Under the pieces are notes generated by a model, which did not search any database, was not told the origin of the DNA, and saw nothing but the letters and a program-made list of their open reading frames with translations. The position numbers and the translations under genes were made by a program. Shown here one piece after another: positions 31,183 through 39,556 of a DNA stretch of 64,000 nucleotides. Source of the stretch: an uncultured Acetobacterium sp. (GTDB taxonomy: Bacteria > Bacillota > Clostridia > Eubacteriales > Eubacteriaceae); assembly GCF_963664135.1 (NCBI RefSeq), contig NZ_OY760905.1, forward strand, positions 3,994,736 through 4,058,735, written 5' to 3'. The first letter of the stretch is position 1; every line of letters begins with the position of its first letter.

Positions 31183-33417
31183 ATGAAAATCAAAATGTTA
31201 AATAATGAAACAATTAATAAAATAGCCGCCGGTGAGGTTATTATCCGACCTGTCTCAGTGGTCAAAGAATTGGTAGAAAACGCCATTGATGCTGGTGCCG
31301 ATCAGATTGCGGTGATCATTGAGGCGGGCGGCAAAAACCGGATTAGTGTCCGGGACAATGGCTGCGGTATCGCCTATAATGAAATTCCGTTGGCTTTTAA
31401 GCGCCATGCTACCAGTAAGCTCTCAGCTATCGAGGATCTGGAATCGATTGACTCGCTGGGGTTTCGGGGGGAGGCCTTATCCAGCGTTTCCGCCGTGGCC
31501 AAGGTACAAATCACCACCCGGTATGTGGATGAAGAGGTCGGTAGTCAAACCATTTTTGAAGGCGGCAAGCTGATCAATCAACGGGTGTGCGCCTATAACC
31601 GGGGTACCGAAATTACCGTTAGAGAGCTCTTTTACAACACGCCGGCGCGCCGCAAACACCTGGAGAAGGAAAAGAAAGAAGAAACCATTGTCCGTGATCT
31701 GGTGGAAAAAATTGCGGTTTCCCATCCGGGAATTCGTTTTCAGGTAAGCAGCAACGGCCGGAAAGTTCTGGATACTCCCGGCACCGGAAAGGTGCTGGAT
31801 GTGGTGAAAGGACTTTATGGTGTTGAGGTTGCTGACAATCTGATCGCCCTTGACTACGAAAACAAACCGATGAAGTTGGCCGGCTTTGTCGGAAATCTAA
31901 AGACCATGCGAAGTCACCGTGAAGATCAGGTGTTTTTTATCAATGGCCGTTACATTAAAAATAGCCGGCTGGCCCAGGCGTTAGACGAAGCCTACGAAGG
32001 TTACAGTATGAAGCACCAGCATCCGTTGGGGATTATTTTTATCGAACTGCCCGGCCGGATGCTGGATATCAATATCCATCCAGCTAAAACGGAAATAAAA
32101 ATTCTCAATGAAAGTCTGGTTTGTCTGCTCTTTAAGCAGGGGATTCGGGAAACACTTCGGAACGCCAATCTGATTGTTGATGTGGGAACTCAAGATGATC
32201 AGAATCAAAAAACTTCCTGCTCACAAACTGAGGAAATAAACAGTTCAGCGAATCACCAAAAAGAAAAATATAAAATTGAAAGCAACGGTAAAGACATTAG
32301 TAAAACGGAAGAGATTCAAAACCAGACGACCCTTGAGTCTGTTTTATGGACAAAGCCCAGAAAGTCTACTATTGGTGGAACAGATCTGGAAAAATCTGCT
32401 GAGCTAGTTAAACCGTCTGGAAAAGCAGATCAAATCACGGACTTGATGGCAAAAGAGGATCAGGATCAATTGTCACTGAAGGAAAAGACAAGGATACATA
32501 TTACACAGAATAGCAGGATGACGGAAAAATTGGAAAATCAGCGTGATGCATCTGTATCTAAAACGCCAGAAATATCTGAGGAGTCAGAAGTTAAGCCACG
32601 TGAACCAGCATTAAGAAATCAGGACGATCCACTGAAGCAATTGTCTTTGACAATTGACCCATTACCAGTCTCTGGTGAACAAAATCGGGTTGCCGAAATG
32701 CCAGTCGTATTTGCTGGATTGGAATTAGCCCAAGACAAAACACCGCTACAAAGCATTAATCAAGAAAATATCAAACAAGTGTCAAACCAGCCAGTTGCAA
32801 AACCGGGTGTTAACGATTTGGCAAAAATGAAAATTGTCGGTCAATTATTTAATGTCTATATTCTGCTAGAAGGCGAAAAGGAAATTTATCTGCTGGATCA
32901 GCATGCTGCTCATGAAGCGTTTATCACCCAGGAGCTTTTGGGGATTTTTAAACGAGGCGATCGGCTCCCCAGTCAGGGTCTAATGACGCCGATACCCATA
33001 AAAATTCGTCCCAAAGATTTGGATCAGGTGGAAATGGCGCTAACTGATTATCAAAAACTGGGTTATGATTGTGATGTTTTTGGTGAAAATACCTTATTGG
33101 TGCGCAGTGTGCCAGTACTTTTAGGAGAGCCTCAAAGCGTTGAGTTACTAAAAACCATGATTGATGAAAATCTTTTTGAAAGAGATGACAATAACTTGTC
33201 AAAGACTGCTTTTTCGGAAGATGCCAAAAACAGGATCATTACCATGGCCTGCAAAGCAGCTATTAAGGGGGGGCAACAGCTCACTCACAGTGAAATCAGT
33301 AAACTGCTGGAAAACCTGATGGCATTAGATAATCCCTATACCTGCCCCCATGGCCGACCGATTATTATGAGATTAAAGGAATATGAATTAATGAAATTAT
33401 TCAAACGGGTAGTATAA
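31183..33417 (+). CDS. mutL: DNA mismatch repair protein MutL
   Basis: A 744-residue MutL. The N-terminal GHKL ATPase (about 1-330) shows INKIAAGEVI, ELVENAIDAGADQI, RDNGCGI and FRGEALSS. A long polar linker rich in Lys, Glu, Gln and Ser (about 335-535) follows. The C-terminal dimerisation/endonuclease domain has DQHAAHEAFITQE, ACKAAIKGG and TCPHGRPI, typical of nicking MutL from bacteria without MutH; the second Glu of the DQHA motif is one residue further away than usual. The start lacks a ribosome site. It is followed by miaA one base after its stop, as in many Firmicutes. Confidence 0.97.
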   Translation: MKIKMLNNETINKIAAGEVIIRPVSVVKELVENAIDAGADQIAVIIEAGGKNRISVRDNGCGIAYNEIPLAFKRHATSKLSAIEDLESIDSLGFRGEALSSVSAVAKVQITTRYVDEEVGSQTIFEGGKLINQRVCAYNRGTEITVRELFYNTPARRKHLEKEKKEETIVRDLVEKIAVSHPGIRFQVSSNGRKVLDTPGTGKVLDVVKGLYGVEVADNLIALDYENKPMKLAGFVGNLKTMRSHREDQVFFINGRYIKNSRLAQALDEAYEGYSMKHQHPLGIIFIELPGRMLDINIHPAKTEIKILNESLVCLLFKQGIRETLRNANLIVDVGTQDDQNQKTSCSQTEEINSSANHQKEKYKIESNGKDISKTEEIQNQTTLESVLWTKPRKSTIGGTDLEKSAELVKPSGKADQITDLMAKEDQDQLSLKEKTRIHITQNSRMTEKLENQRDASVSKTPEISEESEVKPREPALRNQDDPLKQLSLTIDPLPVSGEQNRVAEMPVVFAGLELAQDKTPLQSINQENIKQVSNQPVAKPGVNDLAKMKIVGQLFNVYILLEGEKEIYLLDQHAAHEAFITQELLGIFKRGDRLPSQGLMTPIPIKIRPKDLDQVEMALTDYQKLGYDCDVFGENTLLVRSVPVLLGEPQSVELLKTMIDENLFERDDNNLSKTAFSEDAKNRIITMACKAAIKGGQQLTHSEISKLLENLMALDNPYTCPHGRPIIMRLKEYELMKLFKRVV

Positions 33418-33418
33418 G

Positions 33419-34372
33419 ATGAAAGTGAACAAACCCAAAGTTTTAGTCCTAGTCGGACCTACCGCCAGCGGAAAAACCGCCTTGGGGGTGGCGCTGGCTA
33501 AAAAGCTTGACGGCGAAATTATCTCAGCCGATTCGATGCAAATTTATAAGTATATGAACATCGGAACGGCCAAGGTCACCCCTGAAGAAATGCAGGGGAT
33601 TCCCCATCATCTGGTGGACTGTGTGCTACCGAATGAAGAATTCAGCGTGGCAAGTTTTAAAGCAGCGGCTCTTAATGCCATTGAAACAATTCTTGTCAAA
33701 GGAAAACTGCCGATTGTATTAGGGGGGACAGGACTCTATATTAATAGTCTTACGCTGCCCTGGGATTTTCAAAAAAAAGACAATGACGAAGAAATCCGCT
33801 GGCGGCTCACTGCCGAAGCCGAAATCCTTGGCCGGGACGCTCTTTATGAACGGCTGAAATCGGTGGATCCGGCCACGGCTGAAATTGTCCATCCAAATAA
33901 TCTGAATCGGGTTATTCGGGCTCTGGAAATTTATGAGCTCACCGGGAAGCCAAAATCCTATTTTGATGAGCAGACAAAAAAACAGGACGTCCCCTACGAT
34001 TATGTGATACTTGGTTTAGACTGGGAACGTGAGATTCTTTATGATCGCATCAATCACCGGGTTGATCTAATGATTGGGGATGGTCTCATTGATGAAGCGA
34101 AAATGCTGATTGACCGGGGCTATGATTGGAACCTGACCGCGCTGAAAGCGATTGGTTATAAGGAACTAAAGCCTTACCTGGAAGGCCAGTCTTCCCTGGA
34201 GGATGCGATCACCATTTTAAGACGAGATTCCCGGCATTATGCCAAGCGGCAGATGACCTGGTTCCGAAAAGATGAACGGATCCATTGGATAAAAATGAGT
34301 GAGAACAAGAATCTGGAAACTCAGGTGCATAACTGCCTTGATTTGGTACAGCCACTACTTGAATTAAATTAA
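33419..34372 (+). CDS. miaA: tRNA dimethylallyltransferase
   Basis: A 317-residue MiaA, which adds the isopentenyl group to A37 of tRNAs reading UNN codons. The P-loop VGPTASGKTALGVALA, the SADSMQIYKYMNIGTAK segment and VLGGTGLYINSL are clear, with the C-terminal QMTWFRKDERIHW. It starts 2 bp after the mutL stop without a separate strong ribosome site, so translation is probably coupled to mutL. Confidence 0.97.
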   Translation: MKVNKPKVLVLVGPTASGKTALGVALAKKLDGEIISADSMQIYKYMNIGTAKVTPEEMQGIPHHLVDCVLPNEEFSVASFKAAALNAIETILVKGKLPIVLGGTGLYINSLTLPWDFQKKDNDEEIRWRLTAEAEILGRDALYERLKSVDPATAEIVHPNNLNRVIRALEIYELTGKPKSYFDEQTKKQDVPYDYVILGLDWEREILYDRINHRVDLMIGDGLIDEAKMLIDRGYDWNLTALKAIGYKELKPYLEGQSSLEDAITILRRDSRHYAKRQMTWFRKDERIHWIKMSENKNLETQVHNCLDLVQPLLELN

Positions 34373-34400
34373 ATTGAAACATAGGAAAGCGAGAAATTGT

Positions 34401-35711
34401 TTGAACACTAAAAAAGACATTAAAACCTATCTTGAAAAAGAATTTGCAATTTCAACAGAAATTATTGATTTTGTAAAACAAATTGAAAATGAAGTTTCAC
34501 CCCAACTAAAAAAACTGGATGACATGTCCGAGCTTCACCAATATCGGGTGATTAAGGCCATGCAAAGGGCTGGTTTGGGGGACCGCCATTTTACCGTTTC
34601 CACCGGCTATGGTTATGACGATGTCGGTCGGGAAGTGGTGGAAACCATTTATGCCGATGTATTTGGTGCCGAAGACGCCCTGGTGCGCCCCCACATTTCA
34701 TCAGGAACCCATGCCATTTCATTGGCACTCTATGGGGTGCTGCGACCAGGGGATCACCTGTTAGCCATTACTGGTTCCCCCTATGATACCATCCGTACCG
34801 TTATTGGCTTGGAAGATGCCGGTGTGGGACAGGGCACCATAAAAGAATTCGGCGTGAGCTATGACCAGATTGAACTCCTCTCGGATGGCGGCTTTGACGA
34901 AGTGGCGATTCTCGCTGCCATTGCCCCCAACACAAAAATGATTTATCTCCAGCGTTCCACCGGATATAGCTGGCGGGCGGCCTTAACCATGGAGACTATG
35001 GCCGCGATGATTAAAAAAATTCGGGAAGTCAAACCGGATGTAGTGGTGTTTGTGGACAATTGCTATGGGGAATTTATGGATCGTCAGGAGCCGGTTTCCA
35101 TCGGCGCCGATCTCATCGCGGGTTCTCTGATTAAAAATCCCGGCGGTGGTTTAGCACCCACAGGTGGTTATGTGGCTGGTCGCAGGGATCTGGTTCACCT
35201 GGCCGCTTGCCGTTTGGCAGCACCAGGCGTTGCCCGAGAAACCGGTGCCACGCTGGGGATCAACCGAACTTTGCTTCAAGGTTTGTTTCTAGCCCCAACA
35301 GTGGTGGCTCAAGCCATTAAATCGGCGGTGCTCCTGGCCGCCTGCTATAAAAAACTGGGCTTTGCTGTTTGCCCGGAAGTCACGGACTACCGTAGTGATA
35401 TTATCCAGAGCGTCTGCCTTAACACGGCTGAAGGGGTTAAAACCTTTTGTCAGGCCATTCAGGAGGCTGCCCCGGTGGACAGTCAGGCCATTCCGGAACC
35501 ATGGGATATGCCTGGTTATTCGGACCCGATCATCATGGCAGCGGGAGCTTTTATCCAGGGATCGTCCATCGAATTGTCCGCAGATGCCCCGATGCGGGAA
35601 CCATATTATGTTTATTTTCAGGGAGGATTAACCCATTTCCATGGAAAACTGGGAATTTTATTAAGTTTACAGCGATTATTAGAAAAAAAAATGATTAAAA
35701 TAAATTTATAA
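34401..35711 (+). CDS. Methionine gamma-lyase-family PLP enzyme (YnbB/aluminium-resistance type)
   Basis: A PLP enzyme of about 436 residues of the family annotated as aluminium resistance or methionine gamma-lyase-like. The probable PLP lysine is in SLIKNPGGGLAPTGGYVAG. Other marks are DDVGREVVETIYADVFGAEDALVRPHISSGTHAI and the C-terminal YYVYFQGGLTHFHGKLGI. Start is uncertain: TTG 34401 has AGGAAAGCGAG upstream, and TTG 34374 has no ribosome site. It follows miaA directly, and ynbB-like genes often lie near miaA and hfq in Firmicutes; hfq is absent here. The reaction is not proven. Confidence 0.88.
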   Translation: MNTKKDIKTYLEKEFAISTEIIDFVKQIENEVSPQLKKLDDMSELHQYRVIKAMQRAGLGDRHFTVSTGYGYDDVGREVVETIYADVFGAEDALVRPHISSGTHAISLALYGVLRPGDHLLAITGSPYDTIRTVIGLEDAGVGQGTIKEFGVSYDQIELLSDGGFDEVAILAAIAPNTKMIYLQRSTGYSWRAALTMETMAAMIKKIREVKPDVVVFVDNCYGEFMDRQEPVSIGADLIAGSLIKNPGGGLAPTGGYVAGRRDLVHLAACRLAAPGVARETGATLGINRTLLQGLFLAPTVVAQAIKSAVLLAACYKKLGFAVCPEVTDYRSDIIQSVCLNTAEGVKTFCQAIQEAAPVDSQAIPEPWDMPGYSDPIIMAAGAFIQGSSIELSADAPMREPYYVYFQGGLTHFHGKLGILLSLQRLLEKKMIKINL

Positions 35712-35735
35712 GGGAAAATATCAAAGGAGGCTGTT

Positions 35736-36122
35736 ATGATCACAAAAGAAAAAATTGAACGCATTAATGAATTGGCGCGCAAAAAAAAGATTGAAACATT
35801 GTCAGAAGACGAATTGGATGAACAAATGACCTTACGTGCAGAATATTTGGCAGCAATAAGAAAGAATTGTCGCGAACAATTGGATTCGATTATTATTGTG
35901 GATGAACCGCAATGTGATAATAAAGGAGGAAATAAAATGAAAAACGATGAAAAAAACGGGAGTTATGGTGAAGCCGAAGCTTTAGGGAACAAAGAAAAAG
36001 GTGAAGCAGGTGGAGCAGATTCAATTTATAGCAATGCTGAAGAATTAGGGAAAAAAAATGCCACCGATCCACATGAATTTATGGCTGGTGAAGAAGACGA
36101 AAAAGCAAGAGACAAAGAATAA
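35736..36122 (+). CDS. DUF896 (YnzC-like) protein with acidic C-terminal extension
   Basis: A 128-residue protein. The first 60 residues (MITKEKIERINELARKKKIETLSEDELDEQ... to REQLDSIIIVDEP) form a normal DUF896/YnzC domain, a short helical hairpin found alone in Firmicutes. The remaining 60 residues are acidic, Lys/Glu/Gly-rich and probably disordered. Inside, at 35921-35939, a perfect AAAGGAGGAAATAAAATG ribosome site and start codon lie in the same frame, so the tail (61 residues) may be a second protein. Two genes may have been fused when a stop was lost, because TGA and TAA occur just out of frame at 35914-35922. Confidence 0.75.
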   Translation: MITKEKIERINELARKKKIETLSEDELDEQMTLRAEYLAAIRKNCREQLDSIIIVDEPQCDNKGGNKMKNDEKNGSYGEAEALGNKEKGEAGGADSIYSNAEELGKKNATDPHEFMAGEEDEKARDKE

Positions 36123-36127
36123 GTTTG

Positions 36128-36297
36128 TAGGCAATTGCAAAATTAGAAAACAACGAACAACGGTTGCTTTGGTGCAGTTTCCACAAACACTTTCATAACG
36201 TGTATGCGAACAGCACAAGAAGATGTTGTTCGCCCTAGTGTAGAAATTGTTTTGTGCGAAACTGGGCACAAAGCTTATGGCACTTTTGCAATTACCT
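36128..36297. repeat. Hairpin-rich intergenic repeat, copy C
   Basis: A 170-bp copy with ends TAGGCAATTGCAAAA and TTTTGCAATTACCTA as near-perfect inverted repeats. It shares GTTGCTTTGG, TTTCCACAA, TAACGTGTA, GCGAACAGCAC, TGTTGTTCGCCCTAGTGTAGAAATTG and GCGAAACTGGGCACAAAGC with copy B, but lacks the TTCGCG...CGCGAA cassette and the AAGAAGAAAT stem. Confidence 0.8.
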
Positions 36298-36330
36298 AAA
36301 TAAGTTTGAATAGGGAGATTTCAATTAACT

Positions 36331-37764
36331 ATGATTATTGACGAAAAAGAAAAAAGCATCGGGGTACAGTTGCAAGAAAAATTAACCCAAAAATGGGATA
36401 TTGCATGGAAAGATCTAAATAACGAAGATAACCAGAAAATTCAAGAAATCAGCAGTGATTACCTGACCTTTCTTACAAGTGGCAAAACAGAACGTCAATG
36501 TGTAGAAATCAGCGTAAAAATGGCAGAGGAAAAAGGATTTAAACCTCTTCATACCTATATTGAAGCCGGAAAAATTGTTCCTGGTGATAAAATTTATATG
36601 GTACATAAACAAAAAACAGTGGTTTTCTTTGTTGCCGGATCTGATCCCATTGAGAATGGAATGGCCATTGTGGGCGCTCATATTGATGCGCCCCGTTTGG
36701 ATTTAAAACCGTCACCGCTTTATGAAAGTGATGATATGGCTTTTTTTAAGACCCACTATTATGGCGGCATTAAAAAATATCATTGGGTAACCATTCCCCT
36801 GGCATTACATGGCACCGTGGTGAGAAAAGATGGATCGACTATTAATATTTCCATCGGTGAAGCACCGGAAGATCCGGTTTTTTGTATTACCGATTTATTA
36901 CCCCACCTTTCTCAAGAGCAAAATACAAAAAAAATGACCGAAGGCATTACCGGTGAGGGGCTTAATATCATCGTCGGTAGTCAGCCTTATCCAGAAAAAG
37001 ATTTAAAAGATGGTGTTAAACTCAATGTACTAAACCATCTTTATACTAAATATGGCATGCTGGAAGAAGATTTTGCAACGGCTGAACTGGAAGTGGTACC
37101 AGCTGGTGCCGCCCGTAACGTTGGATTCGATGAAAGTTTGATTGGTGGATATGGTCAGGATGACCGCATCTGTTCTTATACAGCACTTAGAGCAATTCTT
37201 GATCGTGAGAATCCTAAGCGGACCCTCTGTGTTATTTTGGCTGACAAAGAAGAAATCGGCAGTGTCGGTAATACTGGCATGCAGTCCCGATTCTTTGAAA
37301 ATGCGTTAGCTGAGGTAATTGACCTGATGGCTGTTGAAAAACCGGAAATGGCTATGCGCCGTTGTTTCATGAACTCCGAAATGCTTTCAGCCGATGTTAC
37401 TGCTGGAGTGGATCCCAATTTCACTGGAACCCATGACAAAGGAAACGCCCCATATATCGGAAAAGGGATTGTCCTATCAAAATACGGTGGATCTCGGGGT
37501 AAATCCGGCTCCAATGATGCCCATGCTGAATTTATGGGAAAAATGAGACAGACTCTCGAAGGTGCCGGCGTCATCTGGCAAATGGGTGAGCTTGGTCGAG
37601 TGGACCTTGGCGGCGGTGGTACCATTGCCCATATTCTTGCTGAATACGGGATGGATGTATTGGATTGCGGCCCAGCCCTGCTGAGCATGCATTCTCCATT
37701 TGAATTAGCATCGAAGGTTGATTTGTATATGTGTTATAAAGGATATAAAGCCTTTTTAGTTTAA
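36331..37764 (+). CDS. M18-family aminopeptidase
   Basis: A 477-residue zinc aminopeptidase of the M18 (aspartyl aminopeptidase/aminopeptidase I) family. Visible are the metal-ligand motifs VGAHIDAPRLDLKPSPLYE, GGYGQDDRICSYTAL with the bridging Asp, ADKEEIGSVGNTGM with the general-base Glu pair, and the final histidine in SMHSPFELASKVD. The start follows TAGGGAG. It works in cytosolic peptide turnover. It is the last gene before the rnf operon leader and is probably a separate unit; no clear terminator was found after it. Confidence 0.93.
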   Translation: MIIDEKEKSIGVQLQEKLTQKWDIAWKDLNNEDNQKIQEISSDYLTFLTSGKTERQCVEISVKMAEEKGFKPLHTYIEAGKIVPGDKIYMVHKQKTVVFFVAGSDPIENGMAIVGAHIDAPRLDLKPSPLYESDDMAFFKTHYYGGIKKYHWVTIPLALHGTVVRKDGSTINISIGEAPEDPVFCITDLLPHLSQEQNTKKMTEGITGEGLNIIVGSQPYPEKDLKDGVKLNVLNHLYTKYGMLEEDFATAELEVVPAGAARNVGFDESLIGGYGQDDRICSYTALRAILDRENPKRTLCVILADKEEIGSVGNTGMQSRFFENALAEVIDLMAVEKPEMAMRRCFMNSEMLSADVTAGVDPNFTGTHDKGNAPYIGKGIVLSKYGGSRGKSGSNDAHAEFMGKMRQTLEGAGVIWQMGELGRVDLGGGGTIAHILAEYGMDVLDCGPALLSMHSPFELASKVDLYMCYKGYKAFLV

Positions 37765-37813
37765 GATGATAATTGAGAAACAATAGGATACCTGAATTTT
37801 TCGACAAAAATAC

Positions 37814-37843
37814 TTGATATCGTCCAGTCATATCAGGTATAAT
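37814..37843 (+). promoter_or_regulatory. rnf operon promoter
   Basis: TTGATA (37814-37819), 18 bp, TATAAT (37838-37843). The predicted start near 37850 leaves a 5' leader of about 364 nt before rnfC. Confidence 0.75.
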
Positions 37844-37863
37844 ATTGATCAAATATGTACTTA

Positions 37864-38030
37864 CGGTTGGACAGACGCCAGTCTGTTTTCAAGAAAACTT
37901 CGTTTCCTGGGTGGGATGCTCTTTAGAGAGTTTCCCACTTTTTTTCGTGGAGGCAACGAGCGAAGTTGGGGGCTCGCTCACATTTGGCGATTGCCTGCGA
38001 ACGGCGTCAAAACACGGGAGCGAGTTTTGA
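37864..38030 (-). repeat. Divergent relative of the repeat family inside the rnf leader (copy F)
   Basis: Read on the + strand, 37946-38002 aligns with the reverse complement of the cassette of copies A and B: shared blocks are AGGCAA-GAGC, GCT-GCT-ACA, TTGGCGA and TGCC-GCGAAC, about 38 of 53 positions by eye. A GGACAG...CTGTT hairpin at 37869-37886 matches the GGACAGG...CCTGTTC stem of copy A. The ends are not recognisable, so this may be a domesticated relative. Confidence 0.55.
37911..37945 (+). terminator. Putative attenuator in the rnf leader
   Basis: Stem GTGGGA (37911-37916) / TCCCAC (37933-37938) with inner CTCT / AGAG, immediately followed by T7 (37939-37945). It would stop transcription about 95 nt after the predicted rnf start, well before rnfC. 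Alternative pairings exist downstream: GAGCG with CGCTC, or CTCGCTC with GAGCGAG at 38027-38034. Confidence 0.7.
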
Positions 38031-38213
38031 TTCGTTATTGTTATAAATACAGTGCTAAGAGTAAGCGGTTCATCAGACCTGGTAAGGATCATTTATTTAG
38101 AGAAAAAAACCAGAAACATGAAAATAATATAAAGATGCTATTTTATATTATTATGTGGTACATATAGATCAAGAACATGTTTTGTAAAAATGATTGAGGA
38201 GCGTTAACTTAAA

Positions 38214-39545
38214 ATGAATGTAAAATATGGAACTTTTAGGGGCGGGATTCACCCACCTGATGGAAAGGAAAGTACAGTCGGAGTACCCTTGGCTTATGGT
38301 ATCGCACCAAAAATGGTGACAATCCCAATGGCAATGCATATTGGCGCACCATGCACGCCCGTTGTAAAAAAAGGCGATCTCGTTTTTCTGGGTCAAAAGA
38401 TAGGTGAACCAAATGGTTTTGTATCGGTACCCATTCATGCAAGTGTATCAGGGAAAGTTGTGGCGGTAGAAGAAAGACCCCATCCATCGGGAGATATGAT
38501 CCTGTCGGTTGTCGTTGAATCAGATGGTCTGGATACCATTGATCCCAGTATTAAACCCTATGGTTTATTGGAAGAAATGGATGCCGAGGCCATCAAAAAA
38601 ATGGTTCTGGATGCTGGCATTGTTGGCTTAGGTGGGGCGACCTTTCCAACCCATGTGAAATTGGAAGTTCCCCCTGCTAAAAAGGTTGACTGTATCATAT
38701 TAAATGGGGCAGAATGCGAACCTTATTTAACAGCGGATCATCATCTGATGTTGCTGCACGCTGACAGGATTGTAGTAGGATTAAAAATAGCAATGAAAGC
38801 AGTCAGTGTTGAAAAAGGATTCATAGGAATTGAGGATAATAAAACCGATGCCATTGAAGCCTTGACAAAAGCGATCGGCAGTGATCCCAGACTTGAAGTT
38901 TACTCGCTTCGCACAAAATATCCTCAGGGTGCAGAGAAACAGTTAATTACAGCTATTACCGGTCGGCAAGTACCCTCAGGTGGCCTCCCCACTGATACCG
39001 GGGTGATTGTGATGAATGTTGGCACAGCTGCTCAGATCGCTGAATCCATGATAACCGGAATGCCTTTATACAAACGGTATCTTACCTGTACCGGGGATGC
39101 AATAAAAAATCCGCAGACGATGGAAATCCGAATCGGGGTTACCTTACAATCCGTTATTGATCAATGTGACGGCTTTGTTTCTGAAGTAGGAAAAATCATT
39201 CTGGGCGGACCGATGATGGGGATCACCCAGTTTAGTACCGACGTTCCGGTGATAAAAGCAACTTCAGGTATTTTATGTCTGACAAAAGCGTCAGCTGAGA
39301 TAGCGCCGCCATCAAATTGTATTCGTTGCGGAAAATGCATGAGAGTCTGTCCGATTCATTTACAGCCTTTTAATATTGCTGCCTATTCTCAAAAAAATAA
39401 ATGGGATAAATGCGAAGCAAACAATGCTATGGATTGTATTGAATGTGGGAGTTGTTCATACATCTGCCCGGCAAAACGGACCCTGGTTTCGTCAATTCGG
39501 GTGGCTAAACGCGAAATTGTCGCTCATCGAAGAAAAGGAAATTAG
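38214..39545 (+). CDS. rnfC: Rnf complex subunit RnfC
   Basis: A 443-residue peripheral NADH/NAD-side subunit of the ferredoxin:NAD oxidoreductase. The N-terminus starts with FRGGIHPPDGKEST; a flavin/NAD-binding core holds IVGLGGATFPTHVKL and ILNGAECEPYLTADH; two [4Fe-4S] motifs lie near the C-terminus: CIRCGKCMRVCP from residue 369 and CIECGSCSYICP from 408. It is the first gene of rnfCDGEAB. GAGGAG lies about 11 bases upstream, a loose spacing. It follows a leader of about 360 nt. Confidence 0.98.
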   Translation: MNVKYGTFRGGIHPPDGKESTVGVPLAYGIAPKMVTIPMAMHIGAPCTPVVKKGDLVFLGQKIGEPNGFVSVPIHASVSGKVVAVEERPHPSGDMILSVVVESDGLDTIDPSIKPYGLLEEMDAEAIKKMVLDAGIVGLGGATFPTHVKLEVPPAKKVDCIILNGAECEPYLTADHHLMLLHADRIVVGLKIAMKAVSVEKGFIGIEDNKTDAIEALTKAIGSDPRLEVYSLRTKYPQGAEKQLITAITGRQVPSGGLPTDTGVIVMNVGTAAQIAESMITGMPLYKRYLTCTGDAIKNPQTMEIRIGVTLQSVIDQCDGFVSEVGKIILGGPMMGITQFSTDVPVIKATSGILCLTKASAEIAPPSNCIRCGKCMRVCPIHLQPFNIAAYSQKNKWDKCEANNAMDCIECGSCSYICPAKRTLVSSIRVAKREIVAHRRKGN

Positions 39546-39556
39546 GAGGAACATTG

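Noticed and set aside
37765..38213. Short open frames in the rnf leader (for example 37845-38030 and 37814-38167)
   Set aside because: No ribosome sites and no protein-like composition; they cross the terminator hairpin and structured region.
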